DNA from: Gonocerus acuteangulatus
Taxonomy: Eukaryota > Arthropoda > Insecta > Hemiptera > Coreidae
NCBI GenBank assembly: GCA_946811695.1
Contig: OX328130.1
Location: 77,169,599 to 77,233,598, forward strand
Length of the DNA: 64,000 bases
Reading direction: 5' to 3'
In this document: positions 11,632 to 22,139 of the stretch, piece by piece
Layout of the letters: each line of letters starts with the position of its first letter
Position numbering within the stretch: the stretch's first letter is position 1
Translations under genes and position numbers: made by a program
Notes under the pieces: generated by a model
Databases searched by the model: none
Seen by the model: the letters and a program-made list of their open reading frames with translations, nothing else
What the model was told of the DNA's origin: nothing

Positions 11632-14600
11632 GTTTGTGTGCATTATTATAGTGTTTTTCATCGCTGGGAATAATATTTTTTAGATGGAACAGCTTATTTC
11701 GCCGCTTCTACTTCTTCCTGCTATATTTCGCTGGAACCCTCTCCATCTTCATCAGGCAGGTCATTGTTTCTTCCTATGTCGTTGCCGAGGGAATGATCTT
11801 TTCTCGATCTGAGCACCCTATCTCCTCTCTAGCCCCAGTATCGCCGGACCAATTGTGTTGAAGGTCCCTGATGTAATTAGGCCAGTATCCATTAAGAGCA
11901 CTGGTGGTTTCGTGTTTGTTTATTCCTCGCTGTAAGGTTTTAGATTTATTGGGTACATCAGAAATTAAGGTCTTACTACTGGATCAATAATGTTAATTTT
12001 TTTTTATACAGAAAAAGCCTAACGTTTAGCCACTTTGTTCCGATTGTAAAGTTGCTAATAACAAACTGATTGTTTCAAAGAGGTAAATGCCTATTTGTGG
12101 AGCAAGATGTAGCTCATCTATTTATTTTCCTAGAATGACAACATACCATTTGCGCCTTTTGGTATTTAACGGTTATTTGAATTTGAATTCAATTACAATA
12201 TATATAAATAAACACAAATACTTTTAGTAAAAACATCTATTAGGTAACTGACATTGTTTTAGTGGATTAATTGTTAATTGATTTGTAGAGTGGAGATAAA
12301 AATGGGGGAGAGAAGTCCGGAGGAGAAGGTGGAGAAGAATCAGTAGGAGGTGGCGACGATGGAGTGGCAGGAAGAGGCCGTGGTAGAGGCCGAAGATTCC
12401 GCTATCCGTATAGAGGAGGCCGTGGTGGCAAAGGAAGATCACAGTCTAGATCAGGGCCACAGGTATATACACTATATATATAGTTACTACTTTTGTCTAT
12501 TATCTTATTCTATAGTATGGGAGGTATAACTTGTCACTTGACTGTGGACGGGTAGGGGAAGGTGTAGGCGCCTCTAGCTAATGATGCCCTTGCTGGGTTG
12601 TCTCTCCTAGTCCCTCGCTTAGACAGAGCGAGGGTTGGGAGAGTTGTAGAACTGGCAATGTCAAGCCCCCTCTACACTTTCCCCGAGTTACAAGTTATAT
12701 CTCTCACACTATAATCACTTTTTTTACTCTCAATTGTTCGAGGTAGGCTCAAAATTTATAAAAATTAGTTCCTTAAATTTTGTTTGGAGTAAAAAATAAT
12801 TATTCATTCTCATAATTTTGTTAAGACCATCAGCTGCCAGGAAGAACACAGGTAATAACACAGCTGAGGAGAATAACACAGCATGGAAGATATTAAGAAA
12901 ACATTGGATATTTTTTCATTCCTGAATTTTTGTTTAGATATCGTAGCCTGATTAAGCCCTTATATATTGTCATTTTTTAACCCTGTCATTGCTGTCGAAT
13001 GAAGGGACACACAGGATCGTATATGCTGGATGTACGCTCGTCTAGCTTTCCCCATACACTCGCTAATCTCTCCTCTTGTTGAACTCACTACTGTTTAACA
13101 ACAACAATTGAGTTAGGGAGAGAAGGCTTTGAGGATCCAACAATTACCCAGAACAATGTTGATTGTTTGAATTCACATTTTTTTTTTAAATTATAGATAA
13201 TAAAATACTTGCACAGTGCATAATTTAAATTAATATAAAAAGAAGATTTGATGAAATCGAAAATTATATATTTAAAGAATCGGGTGAAACTCTATGAGTA
13301 AATAATAAAATCAACACTACTAGCAGTTATAAGAAAATTGAGATATTATTATTATTATTTAAATTTTATCAAATTGAGATATAAAGCCTCCATTACTTTA
13401 ACATTCACCAAAAAATTAATAGTCATTAAAGATACTAAAAATGCTGAGAAAATATAATATAATGGATTATTTCATTATGACTCCTTTAGATGCCTGAGGG
13501 ATGAGGCAGTGATCTCTGGTGTAGATTTCATGAAGCTGAGAACTAATTCCCGCTAGGTATAACTGACTTTATAAGAGGTAATAGCACTAGGCCGGAGGTG
13601 CAAGATACAAGGTCTCGGAGGCAGCTCATGAGGAATGTAAGGGGTTCGGAGAGTAGAGCACGTGATAAGTCATCTGGGGTCCTGCGAGTCGAGCATGAGT
13701 TAACTCGTTCAGAGCAATGAAAGGGTTAATGAATATTATATTTAAATTAATTCTTCAATATGGGGAATCCTCAATGTAGGTAAAACATAATAACAATGGG
13801 CGTCATCGCTGGCAAGAAGTATTTCTATTTCTAGTGCAATGGCTTCCTTCTAGAGCAGTAGCTTTTTCAATACACTGTTATAGTCCAGTAGAACCTCATC
13901 CCGTTTCCTGAGGCTAGCATACGTGGAATGGTATTTATATTAAAATAAATAAAGCCCATAACTACTTGATTTTTATTGTTTCCAGTTAGTTAAATCTGTT
14001 AGTTTAGGTGCATCTACTACTAAGGTCATTAGCACCAGTTAAATCTGTTCTAGTAATATTTGAATAGTTTCTGGATTTTTTTTTTTTATACCTTATAAGT
14101 TTTGAGAGAATGAACCTTTTAGAAAAAAGGTTGCTTTATTCTGATCTTTTTCTTCAGGATGGCGAAGGTAAAGAAAACCAGTCAGAAGGAAACAACACTG
14201 GAGGGGGACGTGGCCGTGGAGGAGGCAGAGGCAGGCCAAGGTACCGCAGACCTAACCGAGCTCAGGACAAGCCGGTAAAGGTAAGCTAACGGCACATTTT
14301 AATAATTAGATCAAGAATATTTAAATTATATATTTATATTACCACTGATGGGCAAAATGAAGAATTACACTCTGCATTTTTGCAATTTAACCCATTTGAG
14401 ACCGATTGTACATCGTGTGTGCAGTTGATTTCCGAGGCTATAAGACGGCCTGTACACCGTGTGTGGAATAACAGTAATGTACAATTATCAGGTATTCTGA
14501 GTATAATAGTCATCAAAATATGATTTTTCTTGAACTAATGAAATCTGCAAAGTAGAGAAAAACGTAATTTAGCATTGGTTTTACTGTGTATCAAAAAAAT

Positions 14601-16873
14601 CTAAAAATTATCTGTATTTTCATTTTACCTTAGATTCCACACATGGTGCTCAATCCGTAAAAATGGTACTCGTAATAAAAATTTACCAAAGAGTGAGCTG
14701 CACACCCGGTGTGCAATGATCTTATTTATGTGAATTCACTTATGAAATGGATGATTCCCATAAACAAGTAAACATGTTTTTTTTTTGTTTTTGTTTTTTT
14801 TATATTAAAAATGAACAATATAAAGATTTTGCTCCTGGGGGACGGACCGTGTTAGAAAAAAATTGTCGTCTCAAATGGGTTAAGCACCATCAATAATCCG
14901 AAGGGTTTGGTAGTTATTAAATCCATAAATAACTTTACTGCACAAAAAGGCAATAAAGTATATGTGCAGGAGATTGATTTGAATGAAAATTGATGTTTTT
15001 TTTTCTTTTCTTTTTTTTGAGAAAATTACTACAAAGAATAACCAATAAATAGTAAAAATGGAAATATAAATAAACATTGGAGGCCCGGTGGCCGTGAGTG
15101 TTAAGAGTTGAGCACTTAACACTCTGTGCCAAGGGTCGTGGGTTCGATTTCCACTAGGTGTGGTGGCTTTTCTTTGGAAAACTAGAAAAGGGTCTAAGAA
15201 ATTAGATTGCCCGTCCTAAAATTCTGATTTAATTATAATGGATGTTAAAACTTAAATAAATAAACACTTTTACAGTGTGAAAAGAGAAAAGAAAGAGATC
15301 TCTTTCAAAAACCATTCACCTCGATTCTATAAGATTTAATTCATGTAGGCACTAGACCTCGGCAGTCTTTCCTTCTTATTTCAAATTTTAAAAAACTAAG
15401 GCGTACAGATAACATAACAATTCAGATTATGCTTGTTCATTTGATTATAATGTTCATCTGATAAACCAAGATTATGCAGAAATGTCTTTAAATTCTTTGA
15501 TTGTACTGCAGAGATTGCTGTCATTGCAGGTAAAGGTGTACCACAAAGATAAAAACCAGGTATTGCGCGCCCGCTGCCTCCAGCCCATGTGGAGGAAGGC
15601 CTATCTCCCCCCCCTTCCCGGCCAGGCCCCTCCTGGTTCTTTTGTTTCTGGCCGGACTATAGCTATGTCTATAATGAATGATTTGCGGATTCTTCGTCAG
15701 GATATAATCTGCTTTATTCCATCTCACCATATGATCTGTTGGAACAGACTTCACTGTTATGGTGGCGAGGTTAGCTCAGTGGTAGAGCACTCAGCTAATA
15801 AGCTGGAGGTCCTCAGTTAAAATTTGGATGTGCATTTAAGATTTTATCTCCTAGCGTCGGCGTTCAAGGGTTGAATTCTATCCCTAGGCCCGCCCGGTCT
15901 TTTATTAATTTATTTATGCAAAGGAGGAAATCTAGTGGCCACAGCATAGTACTGACCACTCTATCTCTTTAGTAGCCATATGGTCAAGAATGAGATACAG
16001 TATCTACCCCTTCCGGTCCCTTGTGGCCTGTTAAGAGGCTGATTTTCTGACATCAGCCATGACTATCTACCTATCATCATGCTCACAGTTTATTTAAAGT
16101 GAACTGTTATTATTATTATTATTGGTTTTCATTTATTTTTTTATTTATTTGTTTTTAGACAGAGGCAGGTGAAATGAAACCAGAGCCTGGTGAAGTGACT
16201 TCTGCACCATCACAGGTAATCAATCATATTTTGCATTTCATTATTAGTTTTTAGAATTATTTAGAAGTGAAATAAGCAAAGAAATTATTCATTTTCCAAT
16301 ATGGATGAAGAGACAGATTGAATAGTCCTCAACCAACCTGGTTCGGTAAGGAACAAGGTTTATTATTCCAAGAATGGAATATGGAGGAAGAGATTTCTTC
16401 TCTTTGTTCGTTAATGGTGGCCGTGATTTTTATGCATTTCTCTGTGCGATCTACTGATTTTCTCAGATAAGGAGTAGCTGTTCCTCTGTCTAGCACCAAA
16501 TATCGAACGTCACTTCAAAAATTAACACTTTTTCCCGCTTATTTGTAAATCGGGAACATGAAATTTGTCTTCTTTAAATTGCTAGCTGTGTACGTGACAA
16601 CTGACATACAAAAATTACTTCTTCTCCCTCCCTTGCCAGGATCTGGAACCTGACTAATGAAAATTAACTCTTATCCCCCTAGCTGCAAATCTAAAATGGA
16701 AATGTAACTGCTAAAAGCAGGAAATCCAGCAGAAATTATCTTTTGTCATTTTCCAAAAAATGAATAAATTGTGAACCTGTTTTTATATATTTGACTTATA
16801 ATTTAATAATTGTTGTTTGTTGTAGGAGACTACTCAGGCAGTGCAGAACACCGTCGATGAGAGTACAGCCTAA
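5014..16873 (+). CDS. yps: Y-box cold-shock domain protein, 3' part of gene (7 exons)
   Basis: Y-box proteins bind mRNA and single-stranded nucleic acid, package mRNPs and control translation in the cytoplasm. Exons 5014-5047, 8926-9169, 10031-10134, 12289-12462, 14158-14280, 16159-16215 and 16826-16873 join in frame to 260 codons plus a split Arg codon, ending at TAA 16871-16873. Visible parts are the second half of the cold-shock domain (EDVFVHQ, then [20 protein letters not shown]), the conserved [12 protein letters not shown] segment, and alternating acidic and Arg/Gly-rich blocks ([20 protein letters not shown]) typical of the C-terminal tail. The start codon and the exon carrying the WFN-type RNP1 segment were not found in 1-5013 and must lie upstream. 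All introns are GT-AG. Introns are full of transposons, but no exon is interrupted. Family assignment is very secure; the symbol follows the fly orthologue and is an inference. Confidence 0.95.
5113..5418 (-). repeat. 3' LTR with internal deletion (306 bp)
   Basis: It joins the two end segments of the other LTR directly at about 5327/5328, missing about 560 bp. Both share TTATCTCAGGGTTCGGGTTC and CTTGTATTCGTCTTTGCCCG. Confidence 0.78.
5708..6685 (-). CDS. Gag-like protein of the LTR element (325 aa)
   Basis: A single intact ORF just inside the 5' LTR and PBS. Residues about 45-115 form heptad-like repeats around LKTEL/DLKKG/NDLKT, a likely coiled coil. The rest is Asn/Lys-rich with a basic C-terminus ([11 protein letters not shown]). 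No zinc knuckle, protease or RT. The position fits a gag; homology to a known gag was not recognised, so the name rests on context. The plus-strand frame opposite is a shadow. Confidence 0.65.
   Translation of the reverse strand: MSERSILNISNGSQNASGDDVIQCEEVEFSETADVASGEFLQPMANTLGQLLQMLLSQNNQLKTELRSQFDDLKKGQAILSNQFNDLKTELANQINDLKTEQARRIDDLKTLTDNILNKNDENLIKCNDNLSELIKDNLNYDCSINDKKFEENKIFVETKDESEYVCLMNEDGKSKEILLSSLNNKNEKINQIIKNKITNDNLKNKISTDVMEKNLKQYNIKKLVDDPIINLKIMSYNNNNGNNQNNIMNKDVNNNNLKNLDINFGNKVKFLFKYQCQNRIEKIAKLNRPPRKRIKQILRNNSDRCKKILMINNGSRTIFKFSTS
6714..6731 (-). other. Primer-binding site of the LTR element
   Basis: On the minus strand TGGCGCCCAACGTGTGGC begins 3 nt after the LTR end. The TGGCGCC start is typical of retroelement primer-binding sites paired to a tRNA 3' end. 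Which tRNA cannot be told here. Confidence 0.75.
6735..7599 (-). repeat. 5' LTR (865 bp)
   Basis: Full-length LTR. Its two end segments (about 6735-6948 and 7504-7599) are nearly identical to the left LTR. The middle, about 6949-7503, is absent there. Tandem imprints of the PBS and LTR-end sequence lie inside. Confidence 0.78.
7600..7646. repeat. (TA)n microsatellite
   Basis: TA repeat directly abutting the LTR; may hide the TSD. Confidence 0.9.
7654..8654. mobile_element. About 1-kb element with repeated GTTGTACCTYTGACC motifs
   Basis: The ends are inverted: GGTGTTGTACCTCTGATCA on the left, TGGTCAAATGTACAAC on the right. At least eight copies of the same motif occur inside (near 7660, 7678, 8018, 8044 forward; 8061, 8479 reverse; 8498 forward; 8635 reverse). 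A 42-codon coding-looking tail ends at TGA 8328-8330 and includes [19 protein letters not shown], perhaps the C-terminus of a transposase. Both flanks are (TA)n. Confidence 0.55.
8655..8725. repeat. (TA)n/(TG)-interrupted microsatellite
   Basis: TA tract with a few GTA interruptions. Confidence 0.9.
8926..9169 (+). CDS. yps: Y-box gene, cold-shock domain C-terminal exon
   Basis: The acceptor is TTCCAG at 8925 and the donor is GTATGT at 9170. The exon starts with Ser-Ala-Ile-Val-Lys-Asn-Asn-Pro, directly continuing the VHQ of the previous exon. It ends one base into a Glu codon. It holds the last strands of the cold-shock domain, then a basic GYRQWFF segment and a Gly/Arg/Pro-rich stretch. 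An apparent ATG at 8896 is intronic. Confidence 0.95.
10031..10134 (+). CDS. yps: Y-box gene, acidic/basic tail exon
   Basis: Acceptor TTGTTAG, donor GTACGT. It encodes an acidic Glu/Gly run followed by the basic patch [10 protein letters not shown]. It enters in phase 1 and leaves in phase 0, matching its neighbours. Confidence 0.92.
10275..11068. mobile_element. TTAA-flanked piggyBac-like non-autonomous element, P1
   Basis: 794 bp between TTAA 10271-10274 and 11069-11072. Ends: CCCTTTGACGGGCA and TGCCCGTTAAGGGG. TTAA target and CCC ends fit piggyBac-type transposition. No transposase. Paralogous R1 sequence gives an empty-site comparison. Confidence 0.75.
11115..11178. repeat. (TA)n microsatellite
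   Basis: Continuous TA repeat. Confidence 0.95.
11250..11320 (+). repeat. SINE-B 3' tail fragment
   Basis: GGCGCTAATGGCC and GTAGATGCGCCATAAAAA match the tail of the SINE at 21966-22139; a poly(A)-rich end follows. Confidence 0.6.
11572..11627. repeat. (CA)n(TA)n microsatellite
   Basis: CA repeat passing into TA repeat, the same compound order as at 55141-55275 and likewise followed by a fragment of the palindrome family. Confidence 0.9.
12289..12462 (+). CDS. yps: Y-box gene, RGG-rich tail exon
   Basis: Acceptor ATTTGTAG, donor GTATAT, 58 codons in phase 0. A Gly/Glu-rich acidic half is followed by [19 protein letters not shown], an RNA-binding RGG-like block. Confidence 0.93.
12513..12711. 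mobile_element. Small TA-flanked MITE
   Basis: 199 bp flanked by TA, with long imperfect inverted ends (TAGTATGGGAGGTATAACTT and its diverged complement) and an inner pair, GTAGGGGAAGGTGTAGG and CCTCTACACTTTCCCC. Probably of Tc1/mariner type; no ORF. Confidence 0.6.
12981..13725. mobile_element. TTAA-flanked non-autonomous element, P2
   Basis: 745 bp between TTAA 12977-12980 and 13726-13729. Ends: CCCTGTCATTGCT and AGCAATGAAAGGG. No transposase frame seen. Confidence 0.7.
14158..14280 (+). CDS. yps: Y-box gene, second RG-rich tail exon
   Basis: Acceptor TTCTTCAG, donor GTAAGC, 41 codons in phase 0. It encodes an acidic/Asn-rich start and then [18 protein letters not shown]. Confidence 0.93.
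14391..14879. mobile_element. TTAA-flanked non-autonomous element, P3
   Basis: 489 bp between TTAA 14387-14390 and 14880-14883. Ends: CCCATTTGAGAC and GTCTCAAATGGG, a perfect 12-bp match. It contains four variants of a TGTACACCGTGTGTG-like motif. Confidence 0.78.
15080..15268 (+). repeat. tRNA-derived SINE-A, copy 1
   Basis: The head GGCCCGGTGGCCGTGAGTG resembles a pol III A box, and GTGGGTTCGATTTCC a B box. The body ends in a TAAATAAATAAA tail. Related copies are at 44823-44986 and 40759-40863. Confidence 0.7.
15549..15690 (+). repeat. Dispersed repeat (GTCCGGCC family)
   Basis: Shares AGCCCATGTG-GGAAGGCCTA and GTTCTTTTGTTT-GGCCGGACTATA with 19036-19110 and 19940-20035. Confidence 0.55.
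15762..16070 (+). repeat. tRNA(Ile)-derived SINE
   Basis: The head GGTTAGCTCAGTGGTAGAGC and an anticodon-arm CTAATAA loop resemble tRNA-Ile(AAT). The T arm is degenerate, and a non-tRNA body of about 250 bp follows. Single copy in the window. Confidence 0.5.
16159..16215 (+). CDS. yps: Y-box gene, 57-nt penultimate coding exon
   Basis: Acceptor TTTTTAG, donor GTAATC, 19 codons in phase 0, beginning [13 protein letters not shown]. The Glu/Pro-rich composition fits the C-terminus of insect Y-box proteins. Confidence 0.88.
16826..16873 (+). CDS. yps: Y-box gene, terminal coding exon
   Basis: The acceptor TTGTTGTAG is followed by [15 protein letters not shown] and TAA at 16871-16873. The frame continues exactly from the previous exon. 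Confidence 0.92.
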   Translation, partial: ETTQAVQNTVDESTA

Positions 16874-18620
16874 AGCAACTCCCGACTCCTAAGCATCTGA
16901 TCCCAGCCGTTTCATTTTCTTCCATTGTCTTTCCTTTCACAATTTACTTTATTTATTTTGATTTTGATAGAATTAACAAAGGAAAGTAAAGACGTAGAAA
17001 AGAATTGAGGAGAACATGTTCCTCTAAACGGGACTACAAGCTCCGACCATTTCAAGAGGAGATTTAAAAAAAAGTTTATATTTTATTATTATGATTAAAA
17101 GTACCCCATGGACAGATGTGTACTTTTTCGTTTTATTTATTTATTTTTTAGTTGTAATTTTTTTTTAAATGTGATTTATAATTTTTGTAAAAGGCTGTTT
17201 AAGGATCTCGTGAATAATTATGTTAGGCCAAGAATTTTGGGAACGAGGACATATTTTTCTTTCTTTTATTGTTAATATCGTTTTATTTTTTATTAGAGCA
17301 TCCATTCAAGATGTCTTATTTTGGATGTTTCTAAAATGGAGATGTGTACAATAGTTTAAAATTACAAACATGACTCTCATTTCTAGAAACATGCCTGTCA
17401 TTTAATTTATGCAAAAATAATAATTAAAGAAGCAGAGATTTTGTTTGTGAAATATTAATATGGATACTTTGTTTATTTTGTTGTTGTTGTTACTCTGCAT
17501 ATATTTTGATTTATATCAAACAAATATTTTCTGTCCATTTTTATCTATTGTTTAACAATTTTAATTCCCTTTGAACTCTGCTTACAAAACTCTAGAGATG
17601 TTAGGAAATTAATGCTGACAAATTGTGTGGATTTCATTATTTCTGTTTTCCCGTTTGTACTTTCCTTGGTTTTGTTAGTCGTCATTAGTATATTTGTGCA
17701 TGCTTAGTTTCATTTATTTTTACCTCAGTAAATTTACTCTATATTTTGTCCTTTCTAATTAATCGATTAATTTTGACTTAATTAATCTTTCATTACATCT
17801 TTGAGGTGTAAAACCCTCAGAAAATGTTTTTGAGCTTTCTAGTATGTTGTAAATTTTTGTTTCATTTGTACTATCAAGTGTTATAAAACGATAATTGTTT
17901 GTAAACAATCGCACTTGGTTTATGAAATGAAACGAAAATCTTGATAAAAGCTGGAGTGAAAGTGTATTGAAAGAAAGAGCTTTGAATTTATTTATTTATG
18001 CATTATTACTTAACAAAAAATCGAAAACAAAAAAAATATGAATTTTGTATGAATGTTTCTCACACTTGTCACTAAATCTTATATAAGTGTATGCAAGATG
18101 AATTTTTTTTAATTCATCGAATATTTAAGTATCAGTAGAAGAAATGAATTAAAATGAAGATAGGTTTTGTTACCAATGAAATGCAGGTGTTTGTGAGCCC
18201 TACGATCTTGACGAAAAGAAGTCGTCGGGATGCGTTAATTCTTTCACGATCGTCAAAGCCACTGCCTAATCATCAAGATGGAGAATTTCAAGAAATAAAC
18301 ATCTTCGGTGGGTCCCCTTCCACGAGAGAAAGGGTTTTTTTGCTGCCCTGAGTTGATGAACTCGGAAAATTAAATATAAATTAAAACATGAATTCCATGC
18401 ACCAGAGAAAGGAAATGGGATATATTACAGCCCCCAGGAAAACATCATTTTTTTTTAACATCGAGGATTGGTTAAGAACTAGGAAGAGATGTTGGAAAAA
18501 CAAAAAATAAAAAAAAAAGTAAAAAAAAAAAAAGAAATACAACTTAATGTACAAAAAGTAAACCAAAATTAATTTTTCACGTAACATTTGCATTTTCAAT
18601 AAACAAACCAAAAAAAATGT
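16874..18620 (+). other. Probable 3'UTR of the Y-box gene
   Basis: About 1.7 kb of AT-rich sequence follows the stop. It has no repeat family seen elsewhere in the window and no credible ORF. It contains several AATAAA-type hexamers (for example near 18,295 and 18,598) and ends just before the first intergenic repeats. The extent is an inference from composition and signals. Confidence 0.55.
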
Positions 18621-18721
18621 AAAAATATAAATTGGTGTTTTCATTTATTTCCTTGACCTCCTTAATATAGCAAAAGATTACTCAAAACGTTTTACAGGTT
18701 GTAAAAGTTTGGCATTTACAA

Positions 18722-19023
18722 ATTAGCTTCAACGCAGGTTAAAGAACAGGCTCTCAGAGATCTGGATCAAGGCGTCAATTGAGTTTTTTGCGAATATGGC
18801 GACGGGATTATCAAAGATTTGGGTTGACTAGAGTTTCAATATAACCTTGAGGAAACATGTAGCACTTAGGTTAATGGCACAATTGCTATGCGTTTCCACT
18901 CACTCGAGGTTATATCGAAACTCTAGTCAGTCCAACTCAATAATATAGATCAAGGATGGTTGTGTTATCCATGATCCAGATCTCTGAACGAGACCCACAT
19001 CTTTAACCTGCGTTGAAGCTAAT
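18722..19023. mobile_element. Inverted-repeat element
   Basis: Ends TTAGCTTCAACGCAGGTTAA and its reverse complement. A second inner pair around CAACTCTAGTC-type sequence follows. No ORF. A half copy lies at 28186-28265. Confidence 0.6.
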
Positions 19024-19203
19024 ATGTAAGTACCAAAAGTTTCTATAGTCCGCCTGCAAACAAAAGAACCAGGTAGTGTGCATGCGCTGCACCTAGCCCA
19101 TGTGTGGGAAGGCCTAGAATAGAATAAATTATGACTCAAGACCCCCGCCAACACGGGGTGCACCTCGGCCAGTTGTCCTATTGTGCGAGTCCTGTATGCC
19201 TGC

Positions 19204-19983
19204 TTAGGCTTCTCTCAGACTTCTGATGAATCTCAGATAATGCCAGACTTCAGCCGACCTCCTGATCTCATCCTCTCCAAGGCTGCCAAAATGCATGAAC
19301 CGCCTCCTTCCTAATGTAACACATTCGAATATGACGTGCTTGGGTGTCTCCTCCTTGTCCTTGCACCACCTACATACCGGAGAGGACTTCATTTTCATAG
19401 CGTACATATGTATGTTCATCGTACAATGGCCTGAGATCGTTGCGACCGTCTCCCTCAGGTCTCTTCTGGACATATCCAGAAAGATGTCCTTTTTACCGAA
19501 TTTGTTAAGATCTATGAAGGACTTCGTATGGGCTATTTTCTGTCCCTCCCATAATTTTCCAAAGTCCCTTTTGGCTTTTGCCACTATTGCTTCCTTGGCA
19601 CAGGCCATTGATAATCCCACAAAAGGCATTGGACCCACAGGCGTCACTACCGCTCCTGCCCCTGCCAGCCTGTCTGCCCTCTCATTACCTGGGATGCCTC
19701 TATGTCCTGGTACCCAATAAATGACAACCTTATTATTTGTTGCTAGTCGGTTAAGCCTCGACTGACACTCGTCCACCACTCTTGAGGTAATCTCCTGACT
19801 CCTTAATGCTTTGCATGCAGCCTGACTGTCCGTAAGGATGTTAATCTTCTTCCTACGGACTCCCTTCTCACTCATGCTGTGGGCCGCCGCTAAAATGGCG
19901 TATATCTCCGCCTGGAACACAGTTGAGGTTTTTCCAAGGGAAATTTGTAGCCTTGTGGGAAGGCCTAGCTCCCCTTCAGACAC
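19204..19983 (-). pseudogene. LINE (jockey/R1-type) ORF2 C-terminal fragment: RNase H and zinc-binding tail
   Basis: A 259-codon open frame, 5' truncated. RNase H motifs: acidic E in QAEIYAIL, ILTDSQAACKAL, and YWVPGHRGIPGNERADRLA. A Cys/His cluster CRWCKD...H...C follows near the C-terminus, typical of LINE ORF2 tails. RT and endonuclease are missing. Both sides carry the GTCCGCC-family repeat (19036-19110, 19940-20035). Non-functional fragment despite the intact frame. Confidence 0.85.
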
Positions 19984-20035
19984 GCCCCTTATGGTTCTTA
20001 TGTTTGCGGGCGGACTATAACAATGTCCGTTAGTT

Positions 20036-21127
20036 TTGCATCATTGCACGAACCAATAGATGGAAAATGTCTTGAATGCCTGATTTATGTATTGATCATT
20101 GAAGCTCCATTACTGAATTCAGAAAGAACAATGAAGAAGCCATCATCACGAGGAATTTCTCATTGAATCCTTGATAAATATTTCTCTCAAAGAATGTGCA
20201 CATTATCCTTCTTATAATGAACTTAGGTACATTGTGAATCCATGTCAAAAACTATCGTTGGTCGTAAGATCTTTTAATAGGTGACAAGGTTTTCTGTTTT
20301 CCATTCCAACAAACTTGACTGGCTGAAGAACTTAAGACACGCTCATTTAGAGAAGAATTGAGACACATTAATAAAGTTTATTTACCTGAAACCTTATTGG
20401 GAAGAGCAAGAAAAATACACATACAAGGTTCATATTCGTCTCATTCTCTGAGAGCATTGCTCGCCATATTCGCATAGTTATTTTATTCTGTTGCCTTTTA
20501 TATTATTTTATTAATTACACAGGCACACACACAAAAAAGTGGTATTTTCCAATGACACCATACATATATTCTTATGAAAGTTAGATAGTTATCCGTTGAG
20601 GTGATTAGCAATCAGGGAATAGTTGTGATTCGGCTTTTGTAAAAAAGGACATTTCGGCTACTCTTTGGTAGCCTTGCTCAGCAATGAAGTGCTGGGGGGG
20701 GGGCAGAGAAAGACCAAAAGTTAACACTTAAGTAACCATTGTGAAAATGTACGGTGGTACATAAACAACTGGACACTTCCTAGTTGTGAGCTTTTATTTG
20801 TTGTTTAATTAAATAGTTGATCACGAGGCAATGATCTCTTTAGTCTCCTAGGAGGGTTTTCGGGGTGGGATTGGGATGGGAAGAGAGTTTTTTAGGAATA
20901 AATATAAACGCGATCAGCTCTCACCAATATTGAGTATTGTTTTCCACATCTGCCTGGGGGGGGGGGGGAATCTCGTCCATACACGTCAGCTCTCTCCTTC
21001 TTGGTCAGTACAGTTAATTTATTGATTTTTCTTTCTGCTTGGATGGACTGTGAGGTGCAACCCTGGCCTCAAGGATGTTACCTTACTCAATGAGGAATAT
21101 CTCAAGGTTTAGACTACGCAGTCTAAA
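20036..21127. other. Intergenic, mostly unassigned
   Basis: No gene seen. 20576-20700 resembles the left part of the inverted-repeat element near 48825-48960 (shared TAGATAGTTA-CCGT and CTACTCTTTG-TAGCCTT). Two G-tracts occur near 20695 and 20958. Confidence 0.4.
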
Positions 21128-21921
21128 TCTACTATATATTTTTCAAATACCACTCAATGACCTATCATCGCCCAGCCCAAACCACTTCACAGAAAAATTT
21201 GAAATTTTGCATGGACACTCTTAAGGATGCAAACACTCGCTAAGTAAGGGTTTTCTGATATTCAAATTTTTAGGTATATTGAGAGGGGCTTGAATATTTA
21301 GTTGGTTAGAAAGCAGGCACGTCTAGGCAGCATGCGTTGCTAGGACGATAACCGGTCAGCTGTTACCCTACTGTATTTATTTGTTAATATTATTTCTATT
21401 TGAGCTTCATTTCAACTACGATGGCAGACCTTGAATTACAAGATATAAACTTTGATTTTGTCCCTCATAGAGTTTTCACTACACCTGGTGATGATCTATC
21501 CAAGGTAATATTATCCCAAACCCTTGCACAGCCTCCTCACCCATCGGCACCCCAGTCAGAACACTTCTTGGTAATGCTCGCAAATATAATGGGTGTTTCC
21601 AAATGACATCTTGGAAACATAAATTTTAACGTACATTTATTATTGACAACGAATTTTAACATGTACTGGTAACCTATAGATAACGGGTTATCTGTTTGTT
21701 GACACTAGTCACCAGTGCCATGAAACATTATACTTTGATTATTTATCAAATGATGAATAACTTATAGTATGACGGGGACCATGCTGTAATAAACTCCACA
21801 AAAGTATACAGTAGCGTTAATTTTGATGATACATTATTTATTTATTTATTGAGAGTACACCTTGTTTAAGGCAATAAAATAACTACTTGTCTGCCGTGAC
21901 GAAGCACGGGTATTCAGCTAG
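21128..21921 (+). mobile_element. Non-autonomous Helitron, copy 1
   Basis: Starts TCTACTATATAT after A and ends CTAG before T. Just before the end, CCGTG-ACGAAG-CACGG forms a short hairpin followed by GTATTCAGCTAG, the classic Helitron 3' structure. No TIR or TSD. No Rep/helicase. A paralogue ending identically is at 56796. Confidence 0.78.
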
Positions 21922-21965
21922 TCTTGACCACAAAAAAAGTAGAGTGCTAATAATAATAATAATTG

Positions 21966-22139
21966 TCGGGTCTCCCGTGGTCTAGTGGTTAGCGCCTTAG
22001 ATTCATAAGCGGGAGATGGTGGGTTCGATCCCCACCTCCGGCAGGAATTTTCTCATCTAAGGGCTCGGGAAAATTCCTCGCTGCACCCTGGATGACAGCG
22101 CTAATGACCTAGAAGTAGATGAGCCGTAAAAAAAAAAAA
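21966..22139 (+). repeat. tRNA-derived SINE-B, full copy
   Basis: tRNA-like head with A box (GTGGTCTAGTGGTTAGCG) and B box (GGTGGGTTCGATCCCCAC), anticodon loop ATTCATAA, body CAGGAATTTTCTCATC...GGAAAATTCCTCGCTGCACC, and a poly(A) tail. Other copies: 22841-22930, 44403-44600 (minus), 11250-11320. Confidence 0.78.

Noticed and set aside
15762..15835. Functional tRNA-Ile gene
   Set aside because: The T arm is degenerate and a non-tRNA body follows; better explained as a tRNA-derived SINE.
18154..18351. 65-codon ORF after the Y-box stop
   Set aside because: Lies in the presumed 3'UTR, no homology and no coding signature.
21966..22040. Functional tRNA with CAT anticodon
   Set aside because: It continues into the SINE-B body and poly(A), shared with other copies.
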